Origin: an uncultured Eubacteriales bacterium
GTDB taxonomy: Bacteria; Bacillota; Clostridia; Lachnospirales; Cellulosilyticaceae
Direction: 5' to 3'
NCBI GenBank assembly: GCA_900551325.1
Contig: URVM01000003.1
Coordinates: 62,001-126,000, forward strand
Length of the DNA stretch: 64,000 bases
A model generated the notes under the pieces. The model had not been told where the DNA came from, did no database searches, and saw only the letters and a program-made list of their open reading frames with translations. Every line of letters starts with the position of its first letter. The first letter of the stretch is position 1. The translations under genes were made by a program, and so were the position numbers. Positions 9,129 through 18,284 of the stretch are shown one piece after another.

Positions 9129-12100
9129 ATGCATCTACAATCAAAACTTCAGCCTGAATGGCAAAATCCTGCATTACTTCATCTTAACCAGGAACCAGCA
9201 CGTGCTTATTACATTCCATTTGGTTCACTAGAAACAGCACTTTCTCACCATAAAGGGACTTCTCCTTATTACAAACTTTTAAATGGTAACTGGAAATTTA
9301 GCTACTATAATTCTCATATAGAAGCACCAACTAGCTTCCAAGATGTAGATTATAGCTCTGACAATTGGACTACTATCCCTGTTCCTTCTAATTGGCAACT
9401 TCATGGCTATGATATACCTCACTACACAAATGTAAATTATCCATTCCCATTTGACCCACCTTATGTACCTAATGAAAATCCTACTGGACTATATATTAAA
9501 GAATTTAGCATCCCTGCTAACTGGAAAGCTCAAGATATTTTCCTTAACTTTGAAGGAGTGAATGCTTGTTTCTATGTTTGGGTTAATGGTACTTTCATTG
9601 GTTATAGCCAAGGTACTCATATTCCATCTGAATTTAATATTACCAGTGCTCTTGTAGAAGGTAAAAATAAATTAGCAGTTAAAGTACTTAAGTGGTGTGA
9701 TGGCAGTTACTTAGAAGACCAAGATTTTTATCGTCTTTCAGGAATCTTTAGAGACGTATTTCTTTTAGCCCGTTCACCTATTCATATACGTGACTTCTTT
9801 GTAAAACCTACTTTAGACCAAACTTATACAAATGGTACTTTAAATGTAGAAGTAGATTTTTCTAAAGGTTTAGAAGGTGACTTTACAGCTTCTTTATTTG
9901 ATGCTAACAATAATCTTGTAACCTCTACTACAGCTACCCATGCTCACTTTACTTTAGAAGTTCCAAATGCTCATAAATGGACTGCTGAAACACCTTATCT
10001 TTATACTTTAGTTCTTGAGTATAAGGGAGAATTTATCCCTACTCAAGTAGGCTTTAGAACATTAGAAGTAGCTCCTGATGGTGCCCTTTTAGTAAATGGT
10101 GTGTCTATTAAGCTTAAAGGAGTAAACCGTCATGATTCACATCCTGATTTAGGTCACTATACACCTGTACAACATATGATTAATGACTTGCTCCTAATGA
10201 AACGTCACAATATCAATACAGTAAGAACTTCCCATTATCCAAATACTTCTGAGTTTTTAAGACTTTGCAACCAATATGGTTTCTATGTTGTAGATGAAGC
10301 TGATTTAGAAACCCACGGCACATATGTTGCACCTAATTGTAATATTTTAACAGATGACCCAGCTTGGGAAGAAGCTTATGTAGATCGTATGGTGCGTATG
10401 GTTGAACGTGATAAAAACCATCCTTGTGTTATTATGTGGTCGCTTGGAAATGAATCCTTTATGGGACCAAACCATGTAGCCATGGCAAACTGGACAAAGG
10501 AACGTGATTCTAGCCGTCTTGTACACTATGAAGGCACTACAAGTTGCCGTGGTAATATAGAAAAAGGTTGTGAAGAAGACAAAATTCACCCTTGTGTGGA
10601 TGTTGTAAGTTATATGTACCCATCTCCTGAATATGTAGCAAAAGAAGGGGAATCTACAGATGATCTTAGACCTTTCTTTATGTGCGAATATAGTCATGCT
10701 ATGGGTGTAGGCCCTGGTGACTTAAAAGACTATTGGGATGTATTCTACAAATATCCTCGTTTAATCGGGGGCTGTGTCTGGGAATGGTGCGACCACTCTG
10801 TACGTCAGCACGATGGTGATAAAGACTTCTTTGTATATGGCGGATACTTTGGTGAGTTCCCTCATGATGGTAACTTCTGCGTAGATGGTTTAGTAAGTCC
10901 AGACCGTATACCTCATACTGGCCTTAAAGAATACAAACATGTGATTCAACCTGTGCAAGCTACTGCTTTTGACCCTACTCATGGTATTGTTACCTTTACA
11001 AACCGCTATGATTTCTTAGACCTAAGTAACCTTAAGCTTGAATGGACTGTTACTAAAGATGGAACTCTATATGAGTCAGGTACAATCACCACTATTCAAA
11101 TACCACCACACACATCAAAAGCTATTGAAATTGGCTATACACTTCCTATTGTACTAGATGGGGACTTCTTCTTAAACTTAAGCTTTGTTCAAAAAACTTC
11201 AACACCTTGGGCAGCTCCTGGTTACGAAGTAGCCTTTGACCAATTTGAACTAGCTAAGGCACCTTACTATGAAGTACCTGTAACAGATACAATACTAGTA
11301 AAAGAAGATCCTCTTAACATTACATTTGAAGGTGACAACTTCAACTATTCCTTCAATAAATTCTATGGTAGCTTTGAAAGCCTTCAAACTAATGGTATAG
11401 AACTTTTAGCAAAACGCCCTAAAACTTCTATCTGGCGTGCACCTACAGATAATGATCGTAATATTCAACACCGTTGGCGCTCAGCTTTAATGGACCATGT
11501 TACACCTCACATCTATGAGACCAATATTATAGAAACAACTGATCAATATGTAGTACTTGAAGTAAACTATGCACTCGTTGCACCATCTGTTCGTCCACTA
11601 CTTCACGGTACAACAACCTATAAAGTTTGGGCAACAGGGGAAATTAGTGTAAATATGAAGGCAGCTGTACGAGATAATGTTGAAGAACTTCCACGTTTTG
11701 GACTTGAACTCCATATGCCAGCTGGTAACGAAAATGTTTCCTACTTTGGTATGGGACCAAATGAAAACTACATTGACCTTTGCCAAAGTTCTTATATGGG
11801 ACGCTTTGATACAACTGTAGATGAACTTTATGAGCCTTATATCAAGCCACAAGAATGCGGCAACCACACTCAAGTACGTTGGGCAGCTATTCACAACCAA
11901 TCAGGTGTAGGTCTTATCTTTAAAGGTGATACTGACTTTAACTTAAGCGCACTTCACTATACTGCTGAAGATTTAACAACAACACCTATGTGTCACCAAC
12001 TTGAAAGAAGAAAAGAAACAATCCTTCACATTGACTACCGTCAAACAGGCATTGGTTCTAACAGTTGTGGCCCTGAGCTTGCCTCTAAGTACGCACTTAG

Positions 12101-12194
12101 TGAAAAAGAAATCAACTTCACCTTCTCTATGAAACCAATTTGGCTAGAAAATATACCAGCCACTGTTGAATATCGTATGCGTCCAACAGTGTAA
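9129..12194 (+). CDS. lacZ: GH2 beta-galactosidase
   Basis: A 1021-aa LacZ-type beta-galactosidase, close to the 1023 aa of the E. coli enzyme. It hydrolyses lactose and other beta-galactosides in the cytosol. The order is sugar-binding jelly-roll (50-215), Ig-like domain (220-310), GH2 TIM barrel (310-620), Ig-like domain and the large C-terminal beta-sandwich (740-1018). IMWSLGNES gives acid/base Glu442 and FFMCEYSHAMG gives nucleophile Glu520; NRHDSHPDLG is the conserved active-site stretch. An AAAGGAG ribosome site precedes the ATG. It is divergent from its probable AraC regulator and followed by a strong hairpin. Confidence 0.95.
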   Translation: MHLQSKLQPEWQNPALLHLNQEPARAYYIPFGSLETALSHHKGTSPYYKLLNGNWKFSYYNSHIEAPTSFQDVDYSSDNWTTIPVPSNWQLHGYDIPHYTNVNYPFPFDPPYVPNENPTGLYIKEFSIPANWKAQDIFLNFEGVNACFYVWVNGTFIGYSQGTHIPSEFNITSALVEGKNKLAVKVLKWCDGSYLEDQDFYRLSGIFRDVFLLARSPIHIRDFFVKPTLDQTYTNGTLNVEVDFSKGLEGDFTASLFDANNNLVTSTTATHAHFTLEVPNAHKWTAETPYLYTLVLEYKGEFIPTQVGFRTLEVAPDGALLVNGVSIKLKGVNRHDSHPDLGHYTPVQHMINDLLLMKRHNINTVRTSHYPNTSEFLRLCNQYGFYVVDEADLETHGTYVAPNCNILTDDPAWEEAYVDRMVRMVERDKNHPCVIMWSLGNESFMGPNHVAMANWTKERDSSRLVHYEGTTSCRGNIEKGCEEDKIHPCVDVVSYMYPSPEYVAKEGESTDDLRPFFMCEYSHAMGVGPGDLKDYWDVFYKYPRLIGGCVWEWCDHSVRQHDGDKDFFVYGGYFGEFPHDGNFCVDGLVSPDRIPHTGLKEYKHVIQPVQATAFDPTHGIVTFTNRYDFLDLSNLKLEWTVTKDGTLYESGTITTIQIPPHTSKAIEIGYTLPIVLDGDFFLNLSFVQKTSTPWAAPGYEVAFDQFELAKAPYYEVPVTDTILVKEDPLNITFEGDNFNYSFNKFYGSFESLQTNGIELLAKRPKTSIWRAPTDNDRNIQHRWRSALMDHVTPHIYETNIIETTDQYVVLEVNYALVAPSVRPLLHGTTTYKVWATGEISVNMKAAVRDNVEELPRFGLELHMPAGNENVSYFGMGPNENYIDLCQSSYMGRFDTTVDELYEPYIKPQECGNHTQVRWAAIHNQSGVGLIFKGDTDFNLSALHYTAEDLTTTPMCHQLERRKETILHIDYRQTGIGSNSCGPELASKYALSEKEINFTFSMKPIWLENIPATVEYRMRPTV

Positions 12195-12242
12195 TCGTAA
12201 AATAACTGAAAAAAGAATTTCTTTAAAACTAAGTATTTCACT

Positions 12243-12282
12243 AGCAAAGGCCATAATCCTCAGTAGGATTATGGCCTTTGCT
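12243..12282. terminator. Hairpin after lacZ
   Basis: An 18-bp perfect stem with a 4-base loop lies between the converging lacZ and the small gene at 12305. No long T-run follows, but the stem contains CTTTGCT/AGCAAAG edges and is probably a bidirectional terminator. Confidence 0.7.
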
Positions 12283-12304
12283 CTATCATTAAATTACTTT
12301 AACA

Positions 12305-12526
12305 CTAAAGTGGTGTAACAGTCATACAAAAGTATGTTATCCCTATTAGGATAGTAATAAATAATTCTATTGCTATTATATTATATATATTATCTTTTAT
12401 AGTTCGAATAATTAAATTTAAGCTAAATGCCTGAGAAGATTCATGATCCAAGACTGTACTAGCTATACTACCCATTAACCCAATAGCCAAGGATACAATC
12501 CACATTAATGAGAATATTATTTTCAC
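12305..12526 (-). CDS. Small membrane protein
   Basis: A 73-aa predicted membrane protein with helices at about 3-25 and 46-70 and a polar middle (LDHESSQAFSLNLIIRTIKD). The start codon is GTG at 12526, supported by AAAGGAGAG eight bases upstream. No family is recognised and no partner gene is adjacent. It converges on lacZ with a shared hairpin between them. Confidence 0.5.
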   Translation of the reverse strand: MKIIFSLMWIVSLAIGLMGSIASTVLDHESSQAFSLNLIIRTIKDNIYNIIAIELFITILIGITYFCMTVTPL

Positions 12527-12973
12527 TCAATACTCTCCTTTCTTTTAGAATTTAATATTAACTACCATATAATGTATATCGTAAATATTTGATAAATTGT
12601 TATACAAAATTTTTTAGTTTTTACTCTTTATTTTTTAGTTTATCCTATTTATGTATTGATTCTATACCAAATCCATTCAGGTACTTTCCATTATATACTT
12701 ATGTGTTAATAAAAACAAAGAAATCCCAATGAGTACATTTTACTGTAATCATTGGGATGATTAATCTTTATCAAGTTGTTAACCAAATCTATACGCCGGG
12801 GTATGACAGAAATTTACAATTTGGACTATTCGTCATGAAAAAGTTAGTATTATCAATGGCTGTAGGATTTGCCCAAACCCTTGATAAATCTAAACTTTGC
12901 AAAATACAGGATTATAAGTAGGTTATAGACCGGCTACAAAATCCAAAAATGACATCAAAAGGAGTCCAAATTT
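12527..12973. other. 447-base intergenic region before the recombinase
   Basis: No coding sequence is seen on either strand. It contains an AT-rich segment, the hairpin at 12723-12758, and a less AT-rich tract (12790-12960) leading to the recombinase. A regulatory leader or attachment region is possible, but I see no repeat that proves either. Confidence 0.5.
12723..12758 (-). terminator. Orphan terminator-like hairpin
   Basis: ATCCCAATGA and TCATTGGGAT pair around a 16-base loop; the minus strand continues into a T-rich run. No minus-strand gene ends here now, so it may be left from a lost gene. Confidence 0.35.
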
Positions 12974-13867
12974 ATGCAAGAACTAATGAGTTATTTCGAA
13001 GAGTATTTAGACTATTTAGCTGCTGAAAAAAATGTATCTAAGCATACCTTGAGCAATTATACAAGTGACTTTAAACTTTTTACTAATTTCCTATTAACTA
13101 GGAATCTTCCTCTAAATATGGAGAAGATCAAAACAAGAGATCTTCGTAGCTATCTTATCTATCTTAAAAATGAGAAAGAGTTTAAAAACGAAACAATACG
13201 TAGAAAAGTAAATGCCCTTAGAAGTTTCTTCTACTTCTTATGCGAACAAGAATACATTGATAAAAATCCTTCCCTTTCCATTCACGCTCCTAAAAGAGAA
13301 GAACGCCTACCTATCTACATGAGTGAATTTGAGCTAAACCTTTTCCTCAAGACTATTGAACAGACTGGAAAGAAAAATGCTCTTCATGATTACTGCATGT
13401 TTAAGACCATTGCCTATACTGGTATCCGCCGTCAAGAATGTATCAACTTAAATTGGAATGATATCAACTTTGGCAATAATACTATTAGCATCGTTTTAGG
13501 AAAAGGTAAAAAATCTCGTATTGTACCTATGCCAGAATCCCTATCCACAAAACTCTGGGAATACCTTCAAACACGTTTACCCCTTAGTTCACAGGCAGTA
13601 TTCCTAAGTGAAGCAGGTAACCGTATTGCACCAAGTATCGTAGAAACACGTTTTAGGAAATACCTTAGACGTTCTGGATTAACGGATAAAGGTTTTACAT
13701 TACATAAACTTCGTCATACTTATGCTTCTCATCTTATACACTCCGGTGTCGATCTTCTAAGTGTGCAACAGTTATTGGGGCATTCAGATTTGAATTCTAC
13801 TAAGATTTATACCCATGTGGATACTGCTCATTTGAAGACACAAATTGAAAAGTCTCCTTTCAGGTAA
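12974..13867 (+). CDS. XerC/XerD-type tyrosine recombinase
   Basis: A 297-aa site-specific recombinase, exactly the usual XerC/D length. Residues 1-90 are the SAM-like core-binding domain (EEYLDYLAAEKNVSKHTLSN). The catalytic domain has Arg152 (TGIRRQE), a lysine in GKGKKSR, His244 and Arg247 (HKLRH), His270 (LLGHSDL) and the nucleophile Tyr279 (KIYTHV), so all six catalytic residues are present. It could be the chromosome dimer-resolving Xer, or the integrase of the defence island that begins to its right; its Xer-like length and lack of an arm-binding domain favour Xer, its position favours the latter. An AAAGGAG ribosome site precedes the ATG. Confidence 0.9.
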   Translation: MQELMSYFEEYLDYLAAEKNVSKHTLSNYTSDFKLFTNFLLTRNLPLNMEKIKTRDLRSYLIYLKNEKEFKNETIRRKVNALRSFFYFLCEQEYIDKNPSLSIHAPKREERLPIYMSEFELNLFLKTIEQTGKKNALHDYCMFKTIAYTGIRRQECINLNWNDINFGNNTISIVLGKGKKSRIVPMPESLSTKLWEYLQTRLPLSSQAVFLSEAGNRIAPSIVETRFRKYLRRSGLTDKGFTLHKLRHTYASHLIHSGVDLLSVQQLLGHSDLNSTKIYTHVDTAHLKTQIEKSPFR

Positions 13868-14212
13868 ATAGTTTTATAAGTTATCTCTGCTAAAAAAATC
13901 AACTATCTAAAGCTCCTAAGAAGATGCTAAATAGTTCTATATTAGTATCTTGTTAGGAAGTTTATGATACCATTAATCAAATAATCCATAACTCAAACTC
14001 ATTATTTCTATCTCAAAGAATCTTAATTTCAACATGATCTAATTTTGGTTTGACAGTTTTTACTGTCTAGATTGCAAAAGATTTTCTAGCTAGCTTTCTT
14101 CTATTTGTGGTATGCTTTCTCATAAGCAATAGTGGTTTTGTAACCTCTACTCCATAGGAGAGGCAACTGCACAACTAACCAATTAGGTGATATATGATAA
14201 TCCCATTTAAAA
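13868..14212. other. 345-base intergenic region after the recombinase
   Basis: No gene is visible. It contains the terminator-like hairpin 13914-13958 and a short perfect palindrome GACAGT-TTTT-ACTGTC near 14051-14066. This is the apparent border between ordinary chromosome and the minus-strand defence block. Confidence 0.5.
13914..13958 (+). terminator. Hairpin after the recombinase gene
   Basis: A 17-bp stem with two mismatches around an 11-base loop, 50 bases after the stop codon. It lacks a long T-run, so termination is likely but not certain. Confidence 0.5.
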
Positions 14213-14563
14213 TTAGTTTCCCCAACCACTTTGTTTATTCCACTCTGGCTTCATCTCTCTAATCCACTTTGCCTCAACTTCTCTACAGGCTTCTCTAGAG
14301 TTTAATGTAAGCCATGTTACTGTAATTTTATCTCTATTCTCATATATTTTTTTTGCTGAAGAGTAATGAGCAGTTGTACCATTATAATACTGTACAAATC
14401 TTTTTCTAATACCATCTTCTGCCTTTCCTACGTACTTTAATCCTCCGCAGTATATCTTATAGCACCCCATACTATTAGGGGCTTCCTTAGTTGCATCTTT
14501 TAAAGATATAGGGACAACACCTGTTGATTTTGCAATATTTTTTACTACATCAAAAAAACCCAT
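14213..14563 (-). CDS. Small GIY-YIG nuclease
   Basis: A 116-aa single-domain nuclease of the GIY-YIG superfamily. The signature is present in variant form: GCY at 33-35 in place of GIY, YVG at 44-46, the catalytic Arg in GIRKRF (53/55), metal-binding Glu97 and the Asn of KPEWN (109). It has no DNA-binding domain, so targeting must come from partners. It is the last gene of the unusual cluster, 67 bases after the radical-SAM gene, and I infer it may be a nuclease effector. ATG 14563 has AAGGTGG eight bases upstream; the GTG four codons earlier overlaps that site. Confidence 0.75.
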   Translation of the reverse strand: MGFFDVVKNIAKSTGVVPISLKDATKEAPNSMGCYKIYCGGLKYVGKAEDGIRKRFVQYYNGTTAHYSSAKKIYENRDKITVTWLTLNSREACREVEAKWIREMKPEWNKQSGWGN

Positions 14564-14630
14564 TCTACTTCCCACCTTATATGCTTTATTATTCTAAATT
14601 TAATAATTATTTTCTAATTAAGTAAATTTT

Positions 14631-15200
14631 TTAAAGATATGGCCAACCATTTATATGTAATTTACTATTATCAAAAATAAACTCTATTTTTCTATTGGCA
14701 TCTTTATATTCAATTCCTTTAGTATAAAAATTCGTTAACAAGTGTACGGATTGATTAGTAGATCCTACCCAAGACCTCTCTGCGTCTATATTCTTATAAT
14801 CAAATTCACCATCCACCAGAATATCTGTAGCTGCAAGTAACTTATTTGAGCAAGGAATTATTTCATTCTGTATTTCATCTAAAGTATAACCTGTAAAGAC
14901 TAACACCGATAAATTATTCTTTCTGCACCATTCAGCAACAATGCTTAAACTTTCTGCTTGAAGAAATGGTTCACCGCCGACAAAAGTAACTCCTTCTATT
15001 CCATGTTGTTCCACAGCTATTTGTATTCTATTTATAATATCTTCAACTGAAACAATAGCCATCTTTTTTATTTCTTGCATCTCTGGATTACAACAATTGA
15101 TACATCTTTTTAAACAACCTTGAGTCCACAAAACAAATCTTTTACCTGGTCCTTCTGATTCTGTACACTCTCTAATTGTTGCTAAGTTTAAATATTTCAT
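14631..15200 (-). CDS. NrdG/PflA-like radical SAM activating enzyme, copy 1
   Basis: A 189-aa single-domain radical S-adenosylmethionine protein. The [4Fe-4S] cluster motif is C29-x3-C33-x2-C36 within TQGCLKRCINC, and GGEPFLQ is the SAM-binding motif. The C-terminal part DILVDGEFD .. GSTNQSVHLLT matches the DG-F/GS-NQ pattern of anaerobic ribonucleotide-reductase activases. Such enzymes generate a glycyl radical on a partner. The only glycyl-radical enzyme in the window lies at the other end of this cluster. It overlaps the Clp-like gene by 4 bases, so the two are translationally coupled. Whether it activates NrdD or another partner is unknown. Confidence 0.8.
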   Translation of the reverse strand: MKYLNLATIRECTESEGPGKRFVLWTQGCLKRCINCCNPEMQEIKKMAIVSVEDIINRIQIAVEQHGIEGVTFVGGEPFLQAESLSIVAEWCRKNNLSVLVFTGYTLDEIQNEIIPCSNKLLAATDILVDGEFDYKNIDAERSWVGSTNQSVHLLTNFYTKGIEYKDANRKIEFIFDNSKLHINGWPYL

Positions 15201-17068
15201 ATACCTAGATCAAAATCAAAAAATGGACGTGTTTCACTGAGGGAACTAATTATAATCTTTCTACCAGGACCAAGATACTCTTCATTATCAAATATAAAAC
15301 CAGATAAAGGGTTTACTACATATGTTTCTAATGAGTTTAATACGCCTCGCCCACCATTACCTCTATTTGTCGAATTTGCAATAGCTAACAACGCTTGTTC
15401 TTCATTTTCAAACTCAATACCTACTTCATAACGTTCATTAATAAAAGACTGTATTTGCTTGAATTTTATCTTTAGGATTTGAGTTAACACAGAAGTATCT
15501 TGGATATAATTAAACGCAACAATGTTGTTGTCTCCTATCCTATTTAACAATTCTGGACGTTGTAACTCTGTAATAAAGTGTCTTTTTACTTCTTCTACAT
15601 ATTTTCGTTGAACATCCGTAGGATCTTCACCATTAACGAAGTCTATTTTTGACGCCCCTATATTTGATGTAAATATAATAATTGTCTCAGAAAAAGATAC
15701 TGTTTCACCTTTTCCATCAGTTAATCGCCCATCTTCTAATATTTGCAAGAACTTATCTAATATTCTACCGTGAGCTTTCTCTATTTCATCAAAAAGTAGC
15801 ACACAAAAAGGTCTTTCTTTAACCGCATTAGTTAATTGACCACCTTCTTCATATCCAACATATCCTGGAGGAGCTCCTACTAATCGTTGATCGCTATGTT
15901 CATGATTAAACTCAGACATATCAAATCGAATACATGCATTTTCATCTCCGAATAAAAACTCTGCAAGTGATTTAGCAAGTTCTGTCTTTCCTACTCCTGT
16001 AGGGCCTACAAAGAATAATGTTCCTTTTGGCTTACGTTGTTTAGATGAATGCTGCAATCCTGAAAAACCAGTGTAAGCTCTAATAATAACATCCTTAACC
16101 TTTTCTATTGCACTTTCTTGCCCTTTAACTCTAGCACCTAGTCTCGCTTCAATTTCTCTAAGTTTATTCTTAGACAATGACTCCCATGGGCTATTTTTTT
16201 CTCCATATTTATATAAATTAATAAGCTTTTCAGCTGACATATCCCCTGTTTCTTCTTTAGACTGATAAGACAACTTCATTATTTGTGCAATATCTTTTAA
16301 TGTTAATCCATCTAGTGAATCTATAAAATCATCATAAGTACCACTGCTACGAAGATCGTTTTCTAAATAAATACAGTTATAATTTTGATTAACAAAGTCT
16401 TTTCTTTCTACTCGGCTAGGCAGAGGTATATTAATTCTACTTATAGATGGGTTGTTTAAATAAAAAGCTGCAGGAATAGAAGCTGTTTTAGAAGTTATAA
16501 AAATTACTATATCTGAACGCTTTGTAAAATTAGAATGCATAATATCATAGCTAGCAATTTCATTTATTGCCTTTGAGAGTATTGCCAACCATTCTCTCTC
16601 TTTTTCAGAAAGCGTATTACTAGTTCCAAAAATAAAGTCTGAGTAATCAATAATATAAGCTTTTCCACCTTGTGAATTTTTTAAAGCATCTAATAAAAAA
16701 GGAAAAAACTCATCAATACAATTCATCTTTGGAGAATTATCAGTAGCCCCTGTTTCAAAAAAGTCATCATCCAACTCATATACTTCACCTGTTGAACCTG
16801 ATGGATTATTTGAATTTGCTTGGTTTTCTCTTACTTTTGATATAAGATCTGCATCTGAAACATTATAATCAATACCTGATACCCTATCCCATTTAACAAT
16901 GCTTGAAAACTTCTTTGCTTTTAATTGTGCACTAATAACAGATGTAAGACTAGTATATGTATTATCTATATTATTGTAACATAAATCCAATACATTACCG
17001 TGTAATATAATTGCACTTTTAAGTCCTATTTCTCTACGAAAGCGTTCTATCCAAGTATTATTTGACAT
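15197..17068 (-). CDS. Clp-family AAA+ ATPase with degenerate N-terminal module
   Basis: A 623-aa ATPase. Residues 310-620 are a ClpB/ClpA D2-type AAA+ module: Walker A GPTGVGKT (355-362), GAPPGYVGYEEGGQLT pore-loop region, Walker B LLFDEIEKA (424-432), sensor FTSNIGA and PELLNRI arginine finger. The first 260 residues look like a divergent AAA fold with IIDYSDF as a Walker B-like strand but no P-loop, and the Clp N domain and ClpB middle domain are absent. It probably remodels proteins rather than feeding ClpP (no recognised ClpP loop). ATG 17068 is preceded by AAGGAG and follows the upstream stop by one base; the longer in-frame upstream extension is not used. Confidence 0.8.
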   Translation of the reverse strand: MSNNTWIERFRREIGLKSAIILHGNVLDLCYNNIDNTYTSLTSVISAQLKAKKFSSIVKWDRVSGIDYNVSDADLISKVRENQANSNNPSGSTGEVYELDDDFFETGATDNSPKMNCIDEFFPFLLDALKNSQGGKAYIIDYSDFIFGTSNTLSEKEREWLAILSKAINEIASYDIMHSNFTKRSDIVIFITSKTASIPAAFYLNNPSISRINIPLPSRVERKDFVNQNYNCIYLENDLRSSGTYDDFIDSLDGLTLKDIAQIMKLSYQSKEETGDMSAEKLINLYKYGEKNSPWESLSKNKLREIEARLGARVKGQESAIEKVKDVIIRAYTGFSGLQHSSKQRKPKGTLFFVGPTGVGKTELAKSLAEFLFGDENACIRFDMSEFNHEHSDQRLVGAPPGYVGYEEGGQLTNAVKERPFCVLLFDEIEKAHGRILDKFLQILEDGRLTDGKGETVSFSETIIIFTSNIGASKIDFVNGEDPTDVQRKYVEEVKRHFITELQRPELLNRIGDNNIVAFNYIQDTSVLTQILKIKFKQIQSFINERYEVGIEFENEEQALLAIANSTNRGNGGRGVLNSLETYVVNPLSGFIFDNEEYLGPGRKIIISSLSETRPFFDFDLGI

Positions 17069-17069
17069 A

Positions 17070-18215
17070 TTACATTCTCCTTTCAGCTTGACCTGGTAAT
17101 GAAAGAGCATCTTTTGATATACGAATAGGGTTTTCCCAGTGTACTTGTTTATCAGATAGATTAATTGAATACACTTCTTGCAATGAAATATCAAATTGTT
17201 CAATGTCTTTTAAGCAAGACATTCCTTCATAGTTATCAAATTTGTATCTAATTTGCCCCTTTAGGTCAACAAAACACTCTGCTTTTTTACCGGATGGTTT
17301 TGTTGCAACTACCCTTACAAAGTTTCCATGTTTATTATTAACTATTTCAGGTCTACCTACGTTAAACTCTTGAGCTTTTAAAGATTTAATAATAGACTTA
17401 ACAGCCTCTTTTCGAATATCTTCTGAAAGACATTCTTCATCTATCCCTTTTTGTATTTCAATTAACTTATCATTAAAAGATTCTAGTGATAAGTTACCAC
17501 TTAATACACCTTGTTTTAATAACTCAATAGAATGATTAATCTCATCTGAAAAATTCATTTGTTCTATTCTCATAGAATTTATCACATCACTTATTTGCTC
17601 CTCAAAAACAGTTTTTTGATACTGCTTCTGCTTTTCTTCTTTCCAGATTACAGCCTGTTTAGATGCTTGTGCTACATATCCTTGCATTTTTTCAGTATAC
17701 TGAGCTACAACACTATCAACGTTACCTTCTCTTAAATTTACAGTTGCTAAACTTTCTTTGAAACTATCTTTTTCTAGTAACTCAATAGCAAAATCTCGAA
17801 CAATCGGATCTGTAATTCCTTTAAGTATTTCGTAGTACATATTTTCCAATTTATTAGCAGCTTCAACTCTAGCTTGCTTAACTTCTTGTATTCTAGCTCT
17901 TTCTCTTAATTCCATTGTTCGACTAACTTCTCTACCCAGATGTTGTATATTATGAATCATATTCCTAACAGTAAAACTAACATCTCTTGCATGAAAAGGA
18001 TCTGATGTAAGATGAGATTTGATTTCATTAAGAGCATTTCTTAATTGGTTCATTTCCTGTGGAAGAAGTTCATTAAATCTTCTATTCTCAAATTCGCGGT
18101 ATCTCTCTTCATATTGTTGCAAAAATCTTCGTGTATTCCCTTCAACACGAGTATTATTCATTTGCCTTCTTATTTCTCTTTCAACACTATAGTAGTAGGA
18201 TACTGATTGGCTCAT
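17070..18215 (-). CDS. Coiled-coil protein of the unusual cluster
   Basis: A 381-aa protein that I do not recognise. Residues 1-270 are almost entirely charged helices (for example RRFLQQYEERYREFENRRF and WKEEKQKQYQKTVFEEQI), predicting long coiled coils. Residues 285-345 look like a small beta domain (FVRVVATKPSGKKAECFVDL). A scaffold or adaptor for the Clp-like ATPase encoded one base downstream is inferred from context only. The start is ATG 18215; its only Shine-Dalgarno lies in a perfect hairpin at 18221-18241. Confidence 0.7.
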   Translation of the reverse strand: MSQSVSYYYSVEREIRRQMNNTRVEGNTRRFLQQYEERYREFENRRFNELLPQEMNQLRNALNEIKSHLTSDPFHARDVSFTVRNMIHNIQHLGREVSRTMELRERARIQEVKQARVEAANKLENMYYEILKGITDPIVRDFAIELLEKDSFKESLATVNLREGNVDSVVAQYTEKMQGYVAQASKQAVIWKEEKQKQYQKTVFEEQISDVINSMRIEQMNFSDEINHSIELLKQGVLSGNLSLESFNDKLIEIQKGIDEECLSEDIRKEAVKSIIKSLKAQEFNVGRPEIVNNKHGNFVRVVATKPSGKKAECFVDLKGQIRYKFDNYEGMSCLKDIEQFDISLQEVYSINLSDKQVHWENPIRISKDALSLPGQAERRM

Positions 18216-18220
18216 TTTAT

Positions 18221-18241
18221 AAGGAGAGACAAGCTCTCCTT
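18221..18241 (-). promoter_or_regulatory. Shine-Dalgarno sequestered in a hairpin
   Basis: On the minus strand AAGGAGAG pairs perfectly with CTCTCCTT, leaving a 5-base loop, and the ATG follows five bases later. The ribosome site is thus masked by its own complement. Confidence 0.5.
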
Positions 18242-18284
18242 CACCCCCTTTATATCAAATTAGTTTTTAAGTTTCATTGAAACC

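Noticed and set aside
14049..14080. TTGACA near a short palindrome considered as a promoter or LexA-type box
   Set aside because: There is no convincing -10 at proper spacing, no LexA consensus, and the following genes are on the other strand.
17069..17203. 45-codon upstream extension of the Clp-like gene
   Set aside because: It lies inside the preceding coding gene in another frame, and a strong AAGGAG site precedes the ATG at 17068.
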